Assembly: GCA_049515175.1 (NCBI GenBank)
Contig: JBEKUI010000007.1
Coordinates: 1 to 41,976, forward strand
DNA: 41,976 bases
Direction: 5' to 3'
DNA from: JACQNR01 sp049515175
Lineage (GTDB): Bacteria > Acidobacteriota > Terriglobia > UBA7540
Position 1 is the stretch's first letter. Every line of letters starts with the position of its first letter. Below the pieces are notes generated by a model, which saw only the letters and a program-made list of their open reading frames with translations, was not told the DNA's origin and searched no databases. The translations under genes and the position numbers were made by a program. Shown one piece after another: positions 24,591 through 32,223 of the stretch.

Positions 24591-25883
24591 ATGGCAAAGT
24601 TGCATGACAAGCTGGCAAGTCAGATCCCGGCGTTGCGCCAAGAAGTTGCGGCGCTGGTTAAAGAGCACGGCAATAGAATTATTTCGGAAGTGAATGTGGG
24701 CCAGGCATTCGGGGGAATGCGTGGCGTGAAAGGACTCGTATGTGATACCTCGGTGGTCGAACCCGACACGGGTCTGGTTATCCGCAATTATCCCATCGGC
24801 AAACTCGCCGACAAGCTGCCGGAAGAGGTCTTCTGGCTGCTGTGCACGGGCGAACTGCCGGATGCTGCCTCGCTGGCCGACCTGCAAGCGGATCTTCGCC
24901 AGCGCGCCGCGGTTCCGGATTACGTCTGGGCGGTGCTGAAGGCCATGCCCGTCGATTCCCATCCCATGACCATGTTCGACACCGCGATCTTGGTGCTGGA
25001 GCGCGAATCGGTCTTCCGCCGCAAGTATGGGGAAGGGATTAAGAAGGACGAATACTGGGTGGCAGCCCTTGAGGACGCCCTGCAATTGATTGCCAAACTG
25101 CCCGCCGTGGCCGCGGGGATCTACCGCATCCATTACGGCAAGGGTGACCCCATCGCTTCAAATCCCAAGCTCGATTGGGGCGCCGACTACGCTCACATGC
25201 TGGGCATTGCCGACCCCACAGGCCAGTTTGCGAACCTCATGCGGCTTTACCTGACGCTGCACTCCGACCACGAGGGCGGGAACGTCAGCGCCTTCACCTG
25301 CCACACCGTCGGTTCGGCGCTCTCCGACCCCTACTATGCGGTTTCCGCCGGCATGAACGGGCTGGCTGGCCCGCTGCATGGGCTTGCCAATCAAGAGTGC
25401 CTGCACTTTGTGCTGGAGATGCTCACCAAGTTCAAAGGTGTCCCCACCGACGAACAACTACGCCAGTATGCCTGGGACCACCTGAAAGCCGGCCACGTCA
25501 TCCCGGGATACGGCCACGCAGTATTGCGCATCACCGATCCGCGCTTCACCTCCTTCCACGAATTCGGCGCGCGGGTGTGCGCGGGCGACGACATCTTCAA
25601 GATGGTGGACGTCATCTTCCGCATCGTGCCGGGTGTGCTCAAGGAGCAAGGCAAGGCGAAAGACCCCTGGCCCAATGTGGACGCCATCTCCGGTTCGCTG
25701 CTCTATCACTTCGGTTTGACGGAATTCGACTATTACACCGTCCTGTTCGGAGTTTCACGGGCGCTTGGCATGTGCTCGCAACTGGTCATCAACCGCGCCC
25801 TGGGTATTCCGATCACGCGGCCAAAGTCGGTCAGCACCGAGTGGCTGAAGGCCACCGTCAAATCGGAGGCGCGGGCAGCGTAA
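24591..25883 (+). CDS. Citrate synthase, mitochondrial (eukaryote-like) type
   Basis: Condenses acetyl-CoA and oxaloacetate into citrate. The catalytic triad is visible: His263 in NGLAGPLHGLANQE, His309 in PGYGHAVLR and Asp364 in NVDAISGSLL. LHSDHEGGNVSAFTCHTVGSALSDPY (222-247) is the signature of the mitochondrial-type branch, and the typical E. coli-type NADH-binding N-terminus is absent. From ATG 24591, five bases after AGGAGG, it has 430 residues; ATG 24588 is one codon earlier. It is followed by a Crp/FNR regulator. Confidence 0.93.
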   Translation: MAKLHDKLASQIPALRQEVAALVKEHGNRIISEVNVGQAFGGMRGVKGLVCDTSVVEPDTGLVIRNYPIGKLADKLPEEVFWLLCTGELPDAASLADLQADLRQRAAVPDYVWAVLKAMPVDSHPMTMFDTAILVLERESVFRRKYGEGIKKDEYWVAALEDALQLIAKLPAVAAGIYRIHYGKGDPIASNPKLDWGADYAHMLGIADPTGQFANLMRLYLTLHSDHEGGNVSAFTCHTVGSALSDPYYAVSAGMNGLAGPLHGLANQECLHFVLEMLTKFKGVPTDEQLRQYAWDHLKAGHVIPGYGHAVLRITDPRFTSFHEFGARVCAGDDIFKMVDVIFRIVPGVLKEQGKAKDPWPNVDAISGSLLYHFGLTEFDYYTVLFGVSRALGMCSQLVINRALGIPITRPKSVSTEWLKATVKSEARAA

Positions 25884-25958
25884 GTTCAGAGTTCTTAATA
25901 CGCCGGCCGGATCTTGCCGGGTCCGGCCGGCGACGACGAAACGGACGAGGAGATTGCC

Positions 25959-26648
25959 ATGGGACCTGCATGCGTGGACTGCCCGGTGCTCAAAGGAATT
26001 CTCTTCCGCGGCCTGACCGGCGAGCAGATCCAGCGCCTGGGCTGCGTCTTTCGTCCCGCGCGCTATCGCCGCAATCAAATCCTCTTTTTCGAGGGTGGAA
26101 CCGCCCAGCACGTCTTCGCACTCCACACCGGGCTGGTCAAGGTTGTGAAGTCTCTCGAAAACGGCAAGGACCGTATCACGCGAGTCCTTTTCCCCGGCGA
26201 GCTGTTCGGACTCGAAGCGCTCACGGAAACGATCTATCCGCTGACCGCCGTGACCCTGCGCGATTGCGAAATATGCGCTGCGGCGCGCGACGAGTTCCTG
26301 GAATTCCTGCGCGCTAATCCCGACATCGCCCTGGGCATGATCCGCTTCCTAGTCAGCGAAGTCACCCGCGTGCGAACGCAAGTCACAGACATGAGCTTCA
26401 AGGACGCGCGCATGAAGATTGCCACGCTGCTCCTCTCCCTCGTCCATTCCGAAATCGAAAAGCCCGATAAGACACACTCTCTAACCCTGCCCTTCTCGCG
26501 CCAGGAGATCAGCGAGATTCTGGAACTTTCGCCGGAGACCGTCAGCCGGACCTTGAGCACATTCCGTCGTGAGCAGGTCCTGGAAGCGCGCGGTCGCCGC
26601 CTGAGCATCCAGGATGTCGATAAACTCCAAGACGCCGCGCATCGCTAG
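25959..26648 (+). CDS. Crp/FNR-family regulator, FNR-like with incomplete cysteine set
   Basis: A 229-residue activator/repressor with a cyclic-nucleotide-like beta roll (about 20-120), dimer helix (about 121-160) and winged helix-turn-helix (about 178-215). The recognition helix SPETVSRTL carries Glu193, Ser196 and Arg197, the E--SR pattern that reads TTGAT half-sites in FNR. Cys5 and Cys8 (ACVDCP) and Cys103 (RDCEIC) align with three of the four iron-sulfur ligands of E. coli FNR; the third N-terminal one is missing. Cys29 and Cys106 are spare candidates. ATG 25959 has GAGGAG six bases upstream. Confidence 0.9.
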   Translation: MGPACVDCPVLKGILFRGLTGEQIQRLGCVFRPARYRRNQILFFEGGTAQHVFALHTGLVKVVKSLENGKDRITRVLFPGELFGLEALTETIYPLTAVTLRDCEICAAARDEFLEFLRANPDIALGMIRFLVSEVTRVRTQVTDMSFKDARMKIATLLLSLVHSEIEKPDKTHSLTLPFSRQEISEILELSPETVSRTLSTFRREQVLEARGRRLSIQDVDKLQDAAHR

Positions 26649-26985
26649 ATCCTGACTTCCCCCGTCCTCGCACCTCTATCCCTACGTTGACCTGCAACCC
26701 CGCGGACAAAGTGTCATAAGCCCTAATCAGTGCAGCACTCCCATGACCAGATTAGTCGCAGGACTATGAGTGGTTAGTTGTCCATAGATTGACCATCGTC
26801 ATGTCGGTTCTTGTCGATGGTCATCGACAGACGCCTTTGACCGTCATAACGTGGCGCTTCTGCGTCGGGTGTTGGGTCTGGGAGTTCTCTAAGACTTAAG
26901 TCCAATTTTCCGAAAGTGGTTCGGCCATTTAGAGTCGCTCGAGTTCCTCGCAGGTTGACATGTCAGATCGGCTCGAAGGCTATTG
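26649..26985. other. Intergenic region before the exported cytochrome operon
   Basis: No gene is seen. An inverted repeat with perfect 9-bp arms TGACCATCG (26790-26798) and CGATGGTCA (26815-26823) could be an operator or weak hairpin. A 10-bp palindrome TGACATGTCA (26956-26965) overlaps a TTGACA; the matching -10 (GGCTAT) is poor and would put the transcription start at the start codon, so the operon promoter is uncertain. Confidence 0.4.
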
Positions 26986-28497
26986 ATGAAGTCGCCCAGA
27001 CCCACCACTCTCTTTCTCTTTTGCGCGGTTCCTGCGCTGCTCGCCGTCACTCCGGGCGTGGGCCCGCAGGTCTCGCGCCAGCACCAGCCAACCACCCCGA
27101 CTGTCCCTGCGGACTCTTCGCGCCAGAATCCAGCTCCTAGGCACCACTCAAGCCTCGGCTCCCCGATCATTTTTGTCCAGACTCCGAAGTTGGCGGAGGG
27201 AGATCTCCGCGCCCGCTTCCCACAAGGCAGCCATATCGCACGATTAGACGCCAGTCCTGGGGCGGCTTCGCCCATCAACCTCACCCCGGACTTCTACGCT
27301 GCCGCCGATCCGCAGATCTCTTTTGACGCCTCGAGGGTCCTGTTTGCAGCTCAGGAGCAATCCGGCAGCCGGTGGCGAGTCTGGGAAATGAACGTGGACG
27401 GTTCCTCCAAACGTCGGGTCACCACCAACCAAGCCGACTGCCTGCGGCCCGCCTACCTTGCGCATGAAAGTCTCGCTTTCACGGTTGTGCGTGAGGATGC
27501 GGGCCGCGCAGCGTCGGAAGTTCACATCGCCAAGCTCGATGGTACGGAAGATCACGCCATCACTTTTGGTCCGGGTAACTACCAAGTCGAAACAGTTTTG
27601 AAGGACGGGCGAATTCTGCTTTCCGCCGCCTCCCCGCTGGTGGGAAAAGGTGCGAACTCGACGGCGCTCTACGTAATCCGCCATGACGGCACAGGCATGC
27701 AATCGCTCCGCTGCGAGCACGCGAAGCCCGCGCTGCGCCGCGAAGCCGCGGAACTCGCCGACGGTTCGGTCGTCTTCGTGAAAAGCGCCGTCGCGAAGGG
27801 TCAGGCGGGCGGTGAGCTGGCCATGATTCGTCGCGGCGCGCTGCACAATTCCACGTTTTCGCCACTCGCCCCCCCGTCCTTGTCGCCCCGTCCTCTCAGC
27901 GAAAACGAACTGATCGTGTCGCGCAGGACTGGCGCGGTCGCAAACGCCACCTCAAGGTTCGATCTCTACGCGGTGGAATCCGCCAGCGGCCGCTTAGATG
28001 AAGTCATCTACAAAGACCCCAAGCTTTCGAGTGTGCAAGCGGTGCCGGTGGCGGCGCACTCCGTGCCACGCTGGTATTGGAGCACGCTCAATCCCGAAGC
28101 CAAATCGGGTTACTTCATTTGTCTCGACGCCTACCACTCTGCCGACGAGCCCACGGGCCGCATGGCGGCGTCCATCACCAAGGTCAGGGTGCTGACGCTC
28201 GATGACGCCTCTGGCGGGGAGCGCTCACTGGGCGAGGCGCCGGTCGAGAAAGATGGATCGTTCTACGTCGCCATCCCGCCGGACAAGCCCATGCGCTTCG
28301 AGCTACTTGATGAAAAAGGGGCAGTTGTTCGAGCCCAGCGGAGCTGGATCTGGTCGCGACGTGGGGAAGAGCGCGGTTGCGTGGGCTGCCACGAGGACAA
28401 GTCCGTCGCGCCCGAAAATCGCTGGCCGCTCACGCTGCGCCGGTTTGACACGCCCATACCGCTCGGCAGCGAAGTGGATGTGAAGGTCGAACGCTAA
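26986..28497 (+). CDS. Exported HzsA-like propeller protein with one c-type haem motif
   Basis: A 503-residue protein with an N-terminal signal segment (TTLFLFCAVPALLAV). PD40/TolB-like beta-propeller repeats follow (FDASRVLFAAQE, WEMNVDGSSKRRVT, HIAKLDGTEDHAIT). The C-terminal part resembles the domain first seen in hydrazine synthase alpha: GSFYVAIPPDKPMRFELLDEKGAVV, then RSWIWSRRGEERGCVGCHE with haem motif C465-V-G-C-H469. True hydrazine synthase is restricted to anammox bacteria, so a general periplasmic redox role is more likely. I use ATG 26986 (the TTG just before is less likely). It is followed after one base by the UnbV gene. Confidence 0.78.
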   Translation: MKSPRPTTLFLFCAVPALLAVTPGVGPQVSRQHQPTTPTVPADSSRQNPAPRHHSSLGSPIIFVQTPKLAEGDLRARFPQGSHIARLDASPGAASPINLTPDFYAAADPQISFDASRVLFAAQEQSGSRWRVWEMNVDGSSKRRVTTNQADCLRPAYLAHESLAFTVVREDAGRAASEVHIAKLDGTEDHAITFGPGNYQVETVLKDGRILLSAASPLVGKGANSTALYVIRHDGTGMQSLRCEHAKPALRREAAELADGSVVFVKSAVAKGQAGGELAMIRRGALHNSTFSPLAPPSLSPRPLSENELIVSRRTGAVANATSRFDLYAVESASGRLDEVIYKDPKLSSVQAVPVAAHSVPRWYWSTLNPEAKSGYFICLDAYHSADEPTGRMAASITKVRVLTLDDASGGERSLGEAPVEKDGSFYVAIPPDKPMRFELLDEKGAVVRAQRSWIWSRRGEERGCVGCHEDKSVAPENRWPLTLRRFDTPIPLGSEVDVKVER

Positions 28498-28498
28498 G

Positions 28499-30217
28499 AT
28501 GGATATGAGAATCAGCACGAAGCAGATTGGACGCGCTGTCATTGCCGGGTTGCTGCTCTTCGTGAGCCTCCAGCTCACCGCCCAGTCCCCCGCCCCCAAG
28601 CCGCAGGCGACTCCCGTGCTCCCCACATTTGAAGACGTCACCGCCAAGGCGGGCATTAATTTCACGCATTCCTTCGGCGAGAAAAAGCTCAGCTCGATCA
28701 TGGAAGCCACCGGTTCCGGCTGTGCCTGGCTCGACTACAACAACGACGGCTGGCTCGACCTCTATGTGCTTTCCGGGCGTTACATGGAAGGCGTCACCAA
28801 GTTCTCCAAGCCCGACGGCGTGGACGCCACGAATCATCTCTATCGTAACAACGGCGACGGAACCTTCACCGACGTCACCGCGCAAGCGGGCGTGCCAGGC
28901 AAGGATTTCGGCATGGGCGTGACGGTGGGCGATTACGACAACGACGGCTACGAAGACATCTTCATCACCAACTATCAATCGTCGATTCTCTATCACAACA
29001 ACGGTGACGGCACGTTCACCGATGTGACGGCCAAGGCCGGAGTGGAGAATCCGCACTTTGGCGTGGGAGCCGCATGGCTTGACTACGACCGCGACGGCTT
29101 GCTCGATCTCTATGTCGGCAACTACATCAAGTTCGATCCCAACGCCAAGATGCGTTACTTCACCGCCGATGCTTTTCCCGGCCCGCTCGACTACGAGGGC
29201 GACGCCGACCGCCTCTTCCACAACAACGGAAACGGGACGTTCACCGACGTATCGGAGAAGGCGGGCATTGCCAATCCGCTCGGCCGCGCCATGGGCATCA
29301 CCGTGGGCGATTACAACAACGACGGCTGGCCCGACGTTTACGTCGCCAACGACACCATGGAGAGCTACCTCTACCGGAACAACAAGGACGGAACATTTAC
29401 GAACGTCGCGCAGGATGTGAACGTCGCTTATGGCGCAAACGGCGACAACACTTCTTCCATGGGCCCCATCTTCGGCGACTACGACAATGACGGCTGGCAG
29501 GACCTGTTCGTCTCCGACATGCGCTATCACCGCTTGTTCCGCAATCCCGGCAACGAGCAGCCCTACTTCCTCGACACCACCGTCGAAACCAATATGGCGC
29601 AGATGTCGGGCCAGTACGTGGCCTGGGGCGACGGTTTCTTCGATTTCGATAACGACGGCTGGAAAGACATCTTCATCGTCAACGGCGGCCTGCACTGGAT
29701 GGTGCCGATGGAGGATTCGCTCCACCGCAACAATGGCAATGGGACGTTCACCGACGTCTCCCGGCAGGCGGGCAGCCATTTCCAGACCAAGCAGATCGGC
29801 CGTGGCGCATGCTTCGCCGATTACGACAACGACGGGTCCATTGATGGATTCATCGTCACGCTGGGGAACAAAGGCCTGCTGCTGCATAACACGCCGCCCG
29901 CCGGCATGGGGCGCAATCACTGGCTGACGCTGAAACTCGTCGGGACGAAGAGCAACCGCGACGGTTACGGAGCACGCATCGAAGCCGTGGCGGGTGAGCT
30001 GAAACAAACCATCGAAGCCGTGCCGCAGTCCGGTTATCTATCGCAGCAAGATCCGCGGCCGCATGTGGGACTCGGGCCGCATGAGCAAGTCGACAAGCTC
30101 ACCATCACCTGGCCGAGCGGCATTGTGCAAGTGCTTGAAAATGTCAAGGCCGACCAGATTCTGAAAGTGACCGAGCCTTCGGAGTCTGTCGGCGCTCCCG
30201 CCAAGGGGGCGAAATGA
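28499..30217 (+). CDS. Exported FG-GAP/VCBS repeat protein with ASPIC/UnbV domain (CRTAC1-like)
   Basis: A 572-residue protein with a signal peptide (about 10-29, ending LTAQS). At least six FG-GAP/VCBS repeats follow, each with a calcium-binding DxDNDGxxD loop (DYNNDGWLDLY, DYDNDGYEDIF, DFDNDGWKDIF) and NNGDGTFTDVT turns, building a beta propeller. The C-terminal UnbV domain runs from NHWLTLKLVGTKSNRDGYGARI to ITWPSGIVQVLENV. The stop overlaps the next start by four bases (ATGA). Role unknown; probably binds a surface or partner protein. Confidence 0.9.
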   Translation: MDMRISTKQIGRAVIAGLLLFVSLQLTAQSPAPKPQATPVLPTFEDVTAKAGINFTHSFGEKKLSSIMEATGSGCAWLDYNNDGWLDLYVLSGRYMEGVTKFSKPDGVDATNHLYRNNGDGTFTDVTAQAGVPGKDFGMGVTVGDYDNDGYEDIFITNYQSSILYHNNGDGTFTDVTAKAGVENPHFGVGAAWLDYDRDGLLDLYVGNYIKFDPNAKMRYFTADAFPGPLDYEGDADRLFHNNGNGTFTDVSEKAGIANPLGRAMGITVGDYNNDGWPDVYVANDTMESYLYRNNKDGTFTNVAQDVNVAYGANGDNTSSMGPIFGDYDNDGWQDLFVSDMRYHRLFRNPGNEQPYFLDTTVETNMAQMSGQYVAWGDGFFDFDNDGWKDIFIVNGGLHWMVPMEDSLHRNNGNGTFTDVSRQAGSHFQTKQIGRGACFADYDNDGSIDGFIVTLGNKGLLLHNTPPAGMGRNHWLTLKLVGTKSNRDGYGARIEAVAGELKQTIEAVPQSGYLSQQDPRPHVGLGPHEQVDKLTITWPSGIVQVLENVKADQILKVTEPSESVGAPAKGAK

Positions 30218-32169
30218 GCGGGCGGGGTAAACCCGTAGGGACGACTCGGTGGGTCGCCCGCCAGTGGGCGAGGCAGCGCCTCGCCGCTACGGTGCTTCTG
30301 GTCGTTCTTTCTATTACGACCGGTTACGCTGCCCCATCGAAAGTCCAGGACACCGCAAGTTCAGAGCCCACCTACCTGACGCCCGTGGAGCTTCGATTCT
30401 CTCCCGACGGCCACAAAATCTTCGTGGTCTGCGAAGGCAACGACACCGTGCTGGCCGTCGAGACGGCTTCCGGGCGCGTGGTCGGGCAGGCCAAGGTCGG
30501 GCGCAAGCCCAGCGGCATCGCGCTCTCTCCGGATGGGAAATCGCTCTACGTCTCGAACGAGTGGAGCGACACCATCAGCGAGATTGACGCCGCAACGCTC
30601 GCTGTCCGCCGCACCCTCAAGGCCGGCTGGGGACCGGTGGAGCTCGTCACCGACCGCGCCGGGAAAGCGCTTTACGTGGCCAACTCCGCGAGCAGCAGCG
30701 TTTCCGTCATCGACCTGGCAACGGGAAAAGAGGCCAAGCGCTTCCTGACGCAGCGCGCGCCGCGCTACGTCACTCTCTCCCGCGACGGCCGCCGTGTCTA
30801 CGTCTCGAACGTGCTCCCGCAACTTCGCCCCTATGATCAGCCACCTGTTTCCGAGCTGCTGGCGATCGACGCAGTGCGGCAGGTCGTTCAAGAACGGATC
30901 GAGATTCCCGGAGTCATCGAGCTTCGCCAGATCGCCGAAGCGCCCGCCGCGAAGGGTGGCTATCTGCTCGTTCCCTTCGTGCGGCCCAAGAACCTCGCGC
31001 CCCTGATTCGAGTCGAGCAGGGCTGGGTTCTGACGCACGGCATGGCGATCGTGCGGCCCGGACGCAATCCGCTGGAAGAAGGCGGCCGCGCTAAGGTCAC
31101 GCAGGTCCTGCTCGACGATATCGACCAGTTCTATGCCGATAACTTCGGCGCCGCCTTCACGCCTGACGGCCGCCTGGCGCTCGTCTCTCAGTCCGGCGCC
31201 GATCTCGTCACCGTCATCGACACCGCCAAGCTCGCGGCACGCCTCAAACAGTATCCACCGGAAGAGATCGCCAACCGGCTCGATTCGGCGCGGCAGTTTG
31301 TGGTGAAGCGCCTGCCCACACAGGATGACCCGCGCAGCATCGCCATTTCACCCGATGGGCGTTCCGCCTACACCGTGAACCGCCTGGCGGATTCCCTCAC
31401 CGTGATTGATTTGGCGCAGCTCAAGGTGACCAAAACCATCGACCTGGGCGGCCCGAAGGAACTCTCGCTGCGGCGGCGCGGCGAGCGGCTGTTCCACAAT
31501 GCCAGTTATTGCACGCAGGGCCAGTTTGCCTGCGCATCGTGCCACCCGGAGGACCATCTCGACGGGCTGGCGTGGAATCTGGAAACTCCGCAACTGGGCC
31601 GCGATCGCGTGGCCAACCGCACGCTGCGCAACATTTCGGAGACCGCGCCCTACAAGTGGAACGGCCGCAATCCCGACCTCATCACGCAGTGCGGCCCGCG
31701 CATTGCCAAGTTCCTCTTCCGTTCGGAAGGTTTCAACACGGAAGAACTGCACTCGCTCGTGACCTTTCTGCGTTCGATCCCCCTGCCGCCGAACCGGTAC
31801 CGCCTGCCGGACGGGCAACTGACCGACGCGCAGGAGCGCGGCCGCGCCATCTTCTTCCGGACGAGAACCTTCGATGGCAAGGCGATACCGGTCGAGAACC
31901 GCTGCAACACCTGCCATCCGCCGGACACTCACTACACGAACCGGATCAACACTTATGTGGCCTCGAACACCAAGTACGACACGATCTCGCTCTTCGATAC
32001 GCCGCAGCTCGATAACGTGGCGGATTTGGCTCCTTACCTGCATAACGGAATGGCCCTGACGCTGGAAGAGATCTGGACGGTCTACAACAACCAGGACACG
32101 CACGGCATCACCTCCGATATGCGCAAAGAGCAGTTGAACGACTTGATTGAGTTTTTGAAAACACTGTGA
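30214..32169 (+). CDS. YVTN beta-propeller / MauG-like di-haem cytochrome c protein
   Basis: A 651-residue exported protein. A positively charged n-region and hydrophobic core (ATVLLVVLSITTGYAAP) form the signal peptide. YVTN-type propeller repeats follow (SPDGKSLYVSNEWSDTISEID, GKALYVANSASSSVSVID, SPDGRSAYTVNRLADSLTVID), then a cytochrome c peroxidase/MauG-like part with two haem motifs, C440-A-S-C-H and C564-N-T-C-H. YLHNGMALTLEEIW near the end is typical of this family. The signal n-region is encoded by a REP-like palindrome (30232-30292). The start overlaps the UnbV stop. Confidence 0.88.
   Translation: MSGRGKPVGTTRWVARQWARQRLAATVLLVVLSITTGYAAPSKVQDTASSEPTYLTPVELRFSPDGHKIFVVCEGNDTVLAVETASGRVVGQAKVGRKPSGIALSPDGKSLYVSNEWSDTISEIDAATLAVRRTLKAGWGPVELVTDRAGKALYVANSASSSVSVIDLATGKEAKRFLTQRAPRYVTLSRDGRRVYVSNVLPQLRPYDQPPVSELLAIDAVRQVVQERIEIPGVIELRQIAEAPAAKGGYLLVPFVRPKNLAPLIRVEQGWVLTHGMAIVRPGRNPLEEGGRAKVTQVLLDDIDQFYADNFGAAFTPDGRLALVSQSGADLVTVIDTAKLAARLKQYPPEEIANRLDSARQFVVKRLPTQDDPRSIAISPDGRSAYTVNRLADSLTVIDLAQLKVTKTIDLGGPKELSLRRRGERLFHNASYCTQGQFACASCHPEDHLDGLAWNLETPQLGRDRVANRTLRNISETAPYKWNGRNPDLITQCGPRIAKFLFRSEGFNTEELHSLVTFLRSIPLPPNRYRLPDGQLTDAQERGRAIFFRTRTFDGKAIPVENRCNTCHPPDTHYTNRINTYVASNTKYDTISLFDTPQLDNVADLAPYLHNGMALTLEEIWTVYNNQDTHGITSDMRKEQLNDLIEFLKTL
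30232..30292. repeat. REP-like palindrome inside the 5' end of the MauG-like gene
   Basis: The ends CCGTAG (30232-30237) and CTACGG (30287-30292) are inverted. Inside, a perfect 8-bp stem GGCGAGGC / AGC / GCCTCGCC occupies 30267-30285. In frame it encodes residues of about 7-26 of the protein, rich in Arg, just before the hydrophobic signal core. Confidence 0.6.
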
Positions 32170-32183
32170 GGATTTGAGATTGA

Positions 32184-32218
32184 CCAGTTTCGGTTTTCTA
32201 GTTTCCAGTTTCGAGAGC
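32184..32218. repeat. Heptad repeat array before the propeller gene
   Basis: Five 7-mers of the CCAGTTT/CGGTTTT/CTAGTTT type fill most of the gap upstream of the propeller gene. The 13-mer GTTTCCAGTTTCG at 32201-32213 recurs exactly at 33947-33959, so like arrays bracket the propeller-Rid gene pair. Confidence 0.75.
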
Positions 32219-32223
32219 CAACT

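Noticed and set aside
24366..25133. A minus-strand open frame across the ybaK/citrate synthase junction
   Set aside because: It covers the antisense of two genes with intact catalytic residues and shows no domain of its own.
26790..26803. A third FNR box (TTGAC-N4-GTCAT)
   Set aside because: It matches only about 7 of 10 consensus positions and is not aligned with a promoter.
26955..26983. Promoter TTGACA-N17-GGCTAT for the cytochrome operon
   Set aside because: The -10 is poor and transcription would begin at or after the start codon. The palindrome TGACATGTCA there is more likely an operator or chance.
26986..28497. True hydrazine synthase subunit
   Set aside because: Only the C-terminal part resembles HzsA, there is a single haem motif, and no HzsB/HzsC partners or other anammox genes are present. 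The domain is widespread outside anammox bacteria.
28430..30007. A 525-codon open frame antisense to the FG-GAP/UnbV gene
   Set aside because: It mirrors the repetitive Asp/Asn/Gly codons of the sense gene, shows only Val/Ile/His-rich periodic sequence, and has no ribosome binding site or family motif.
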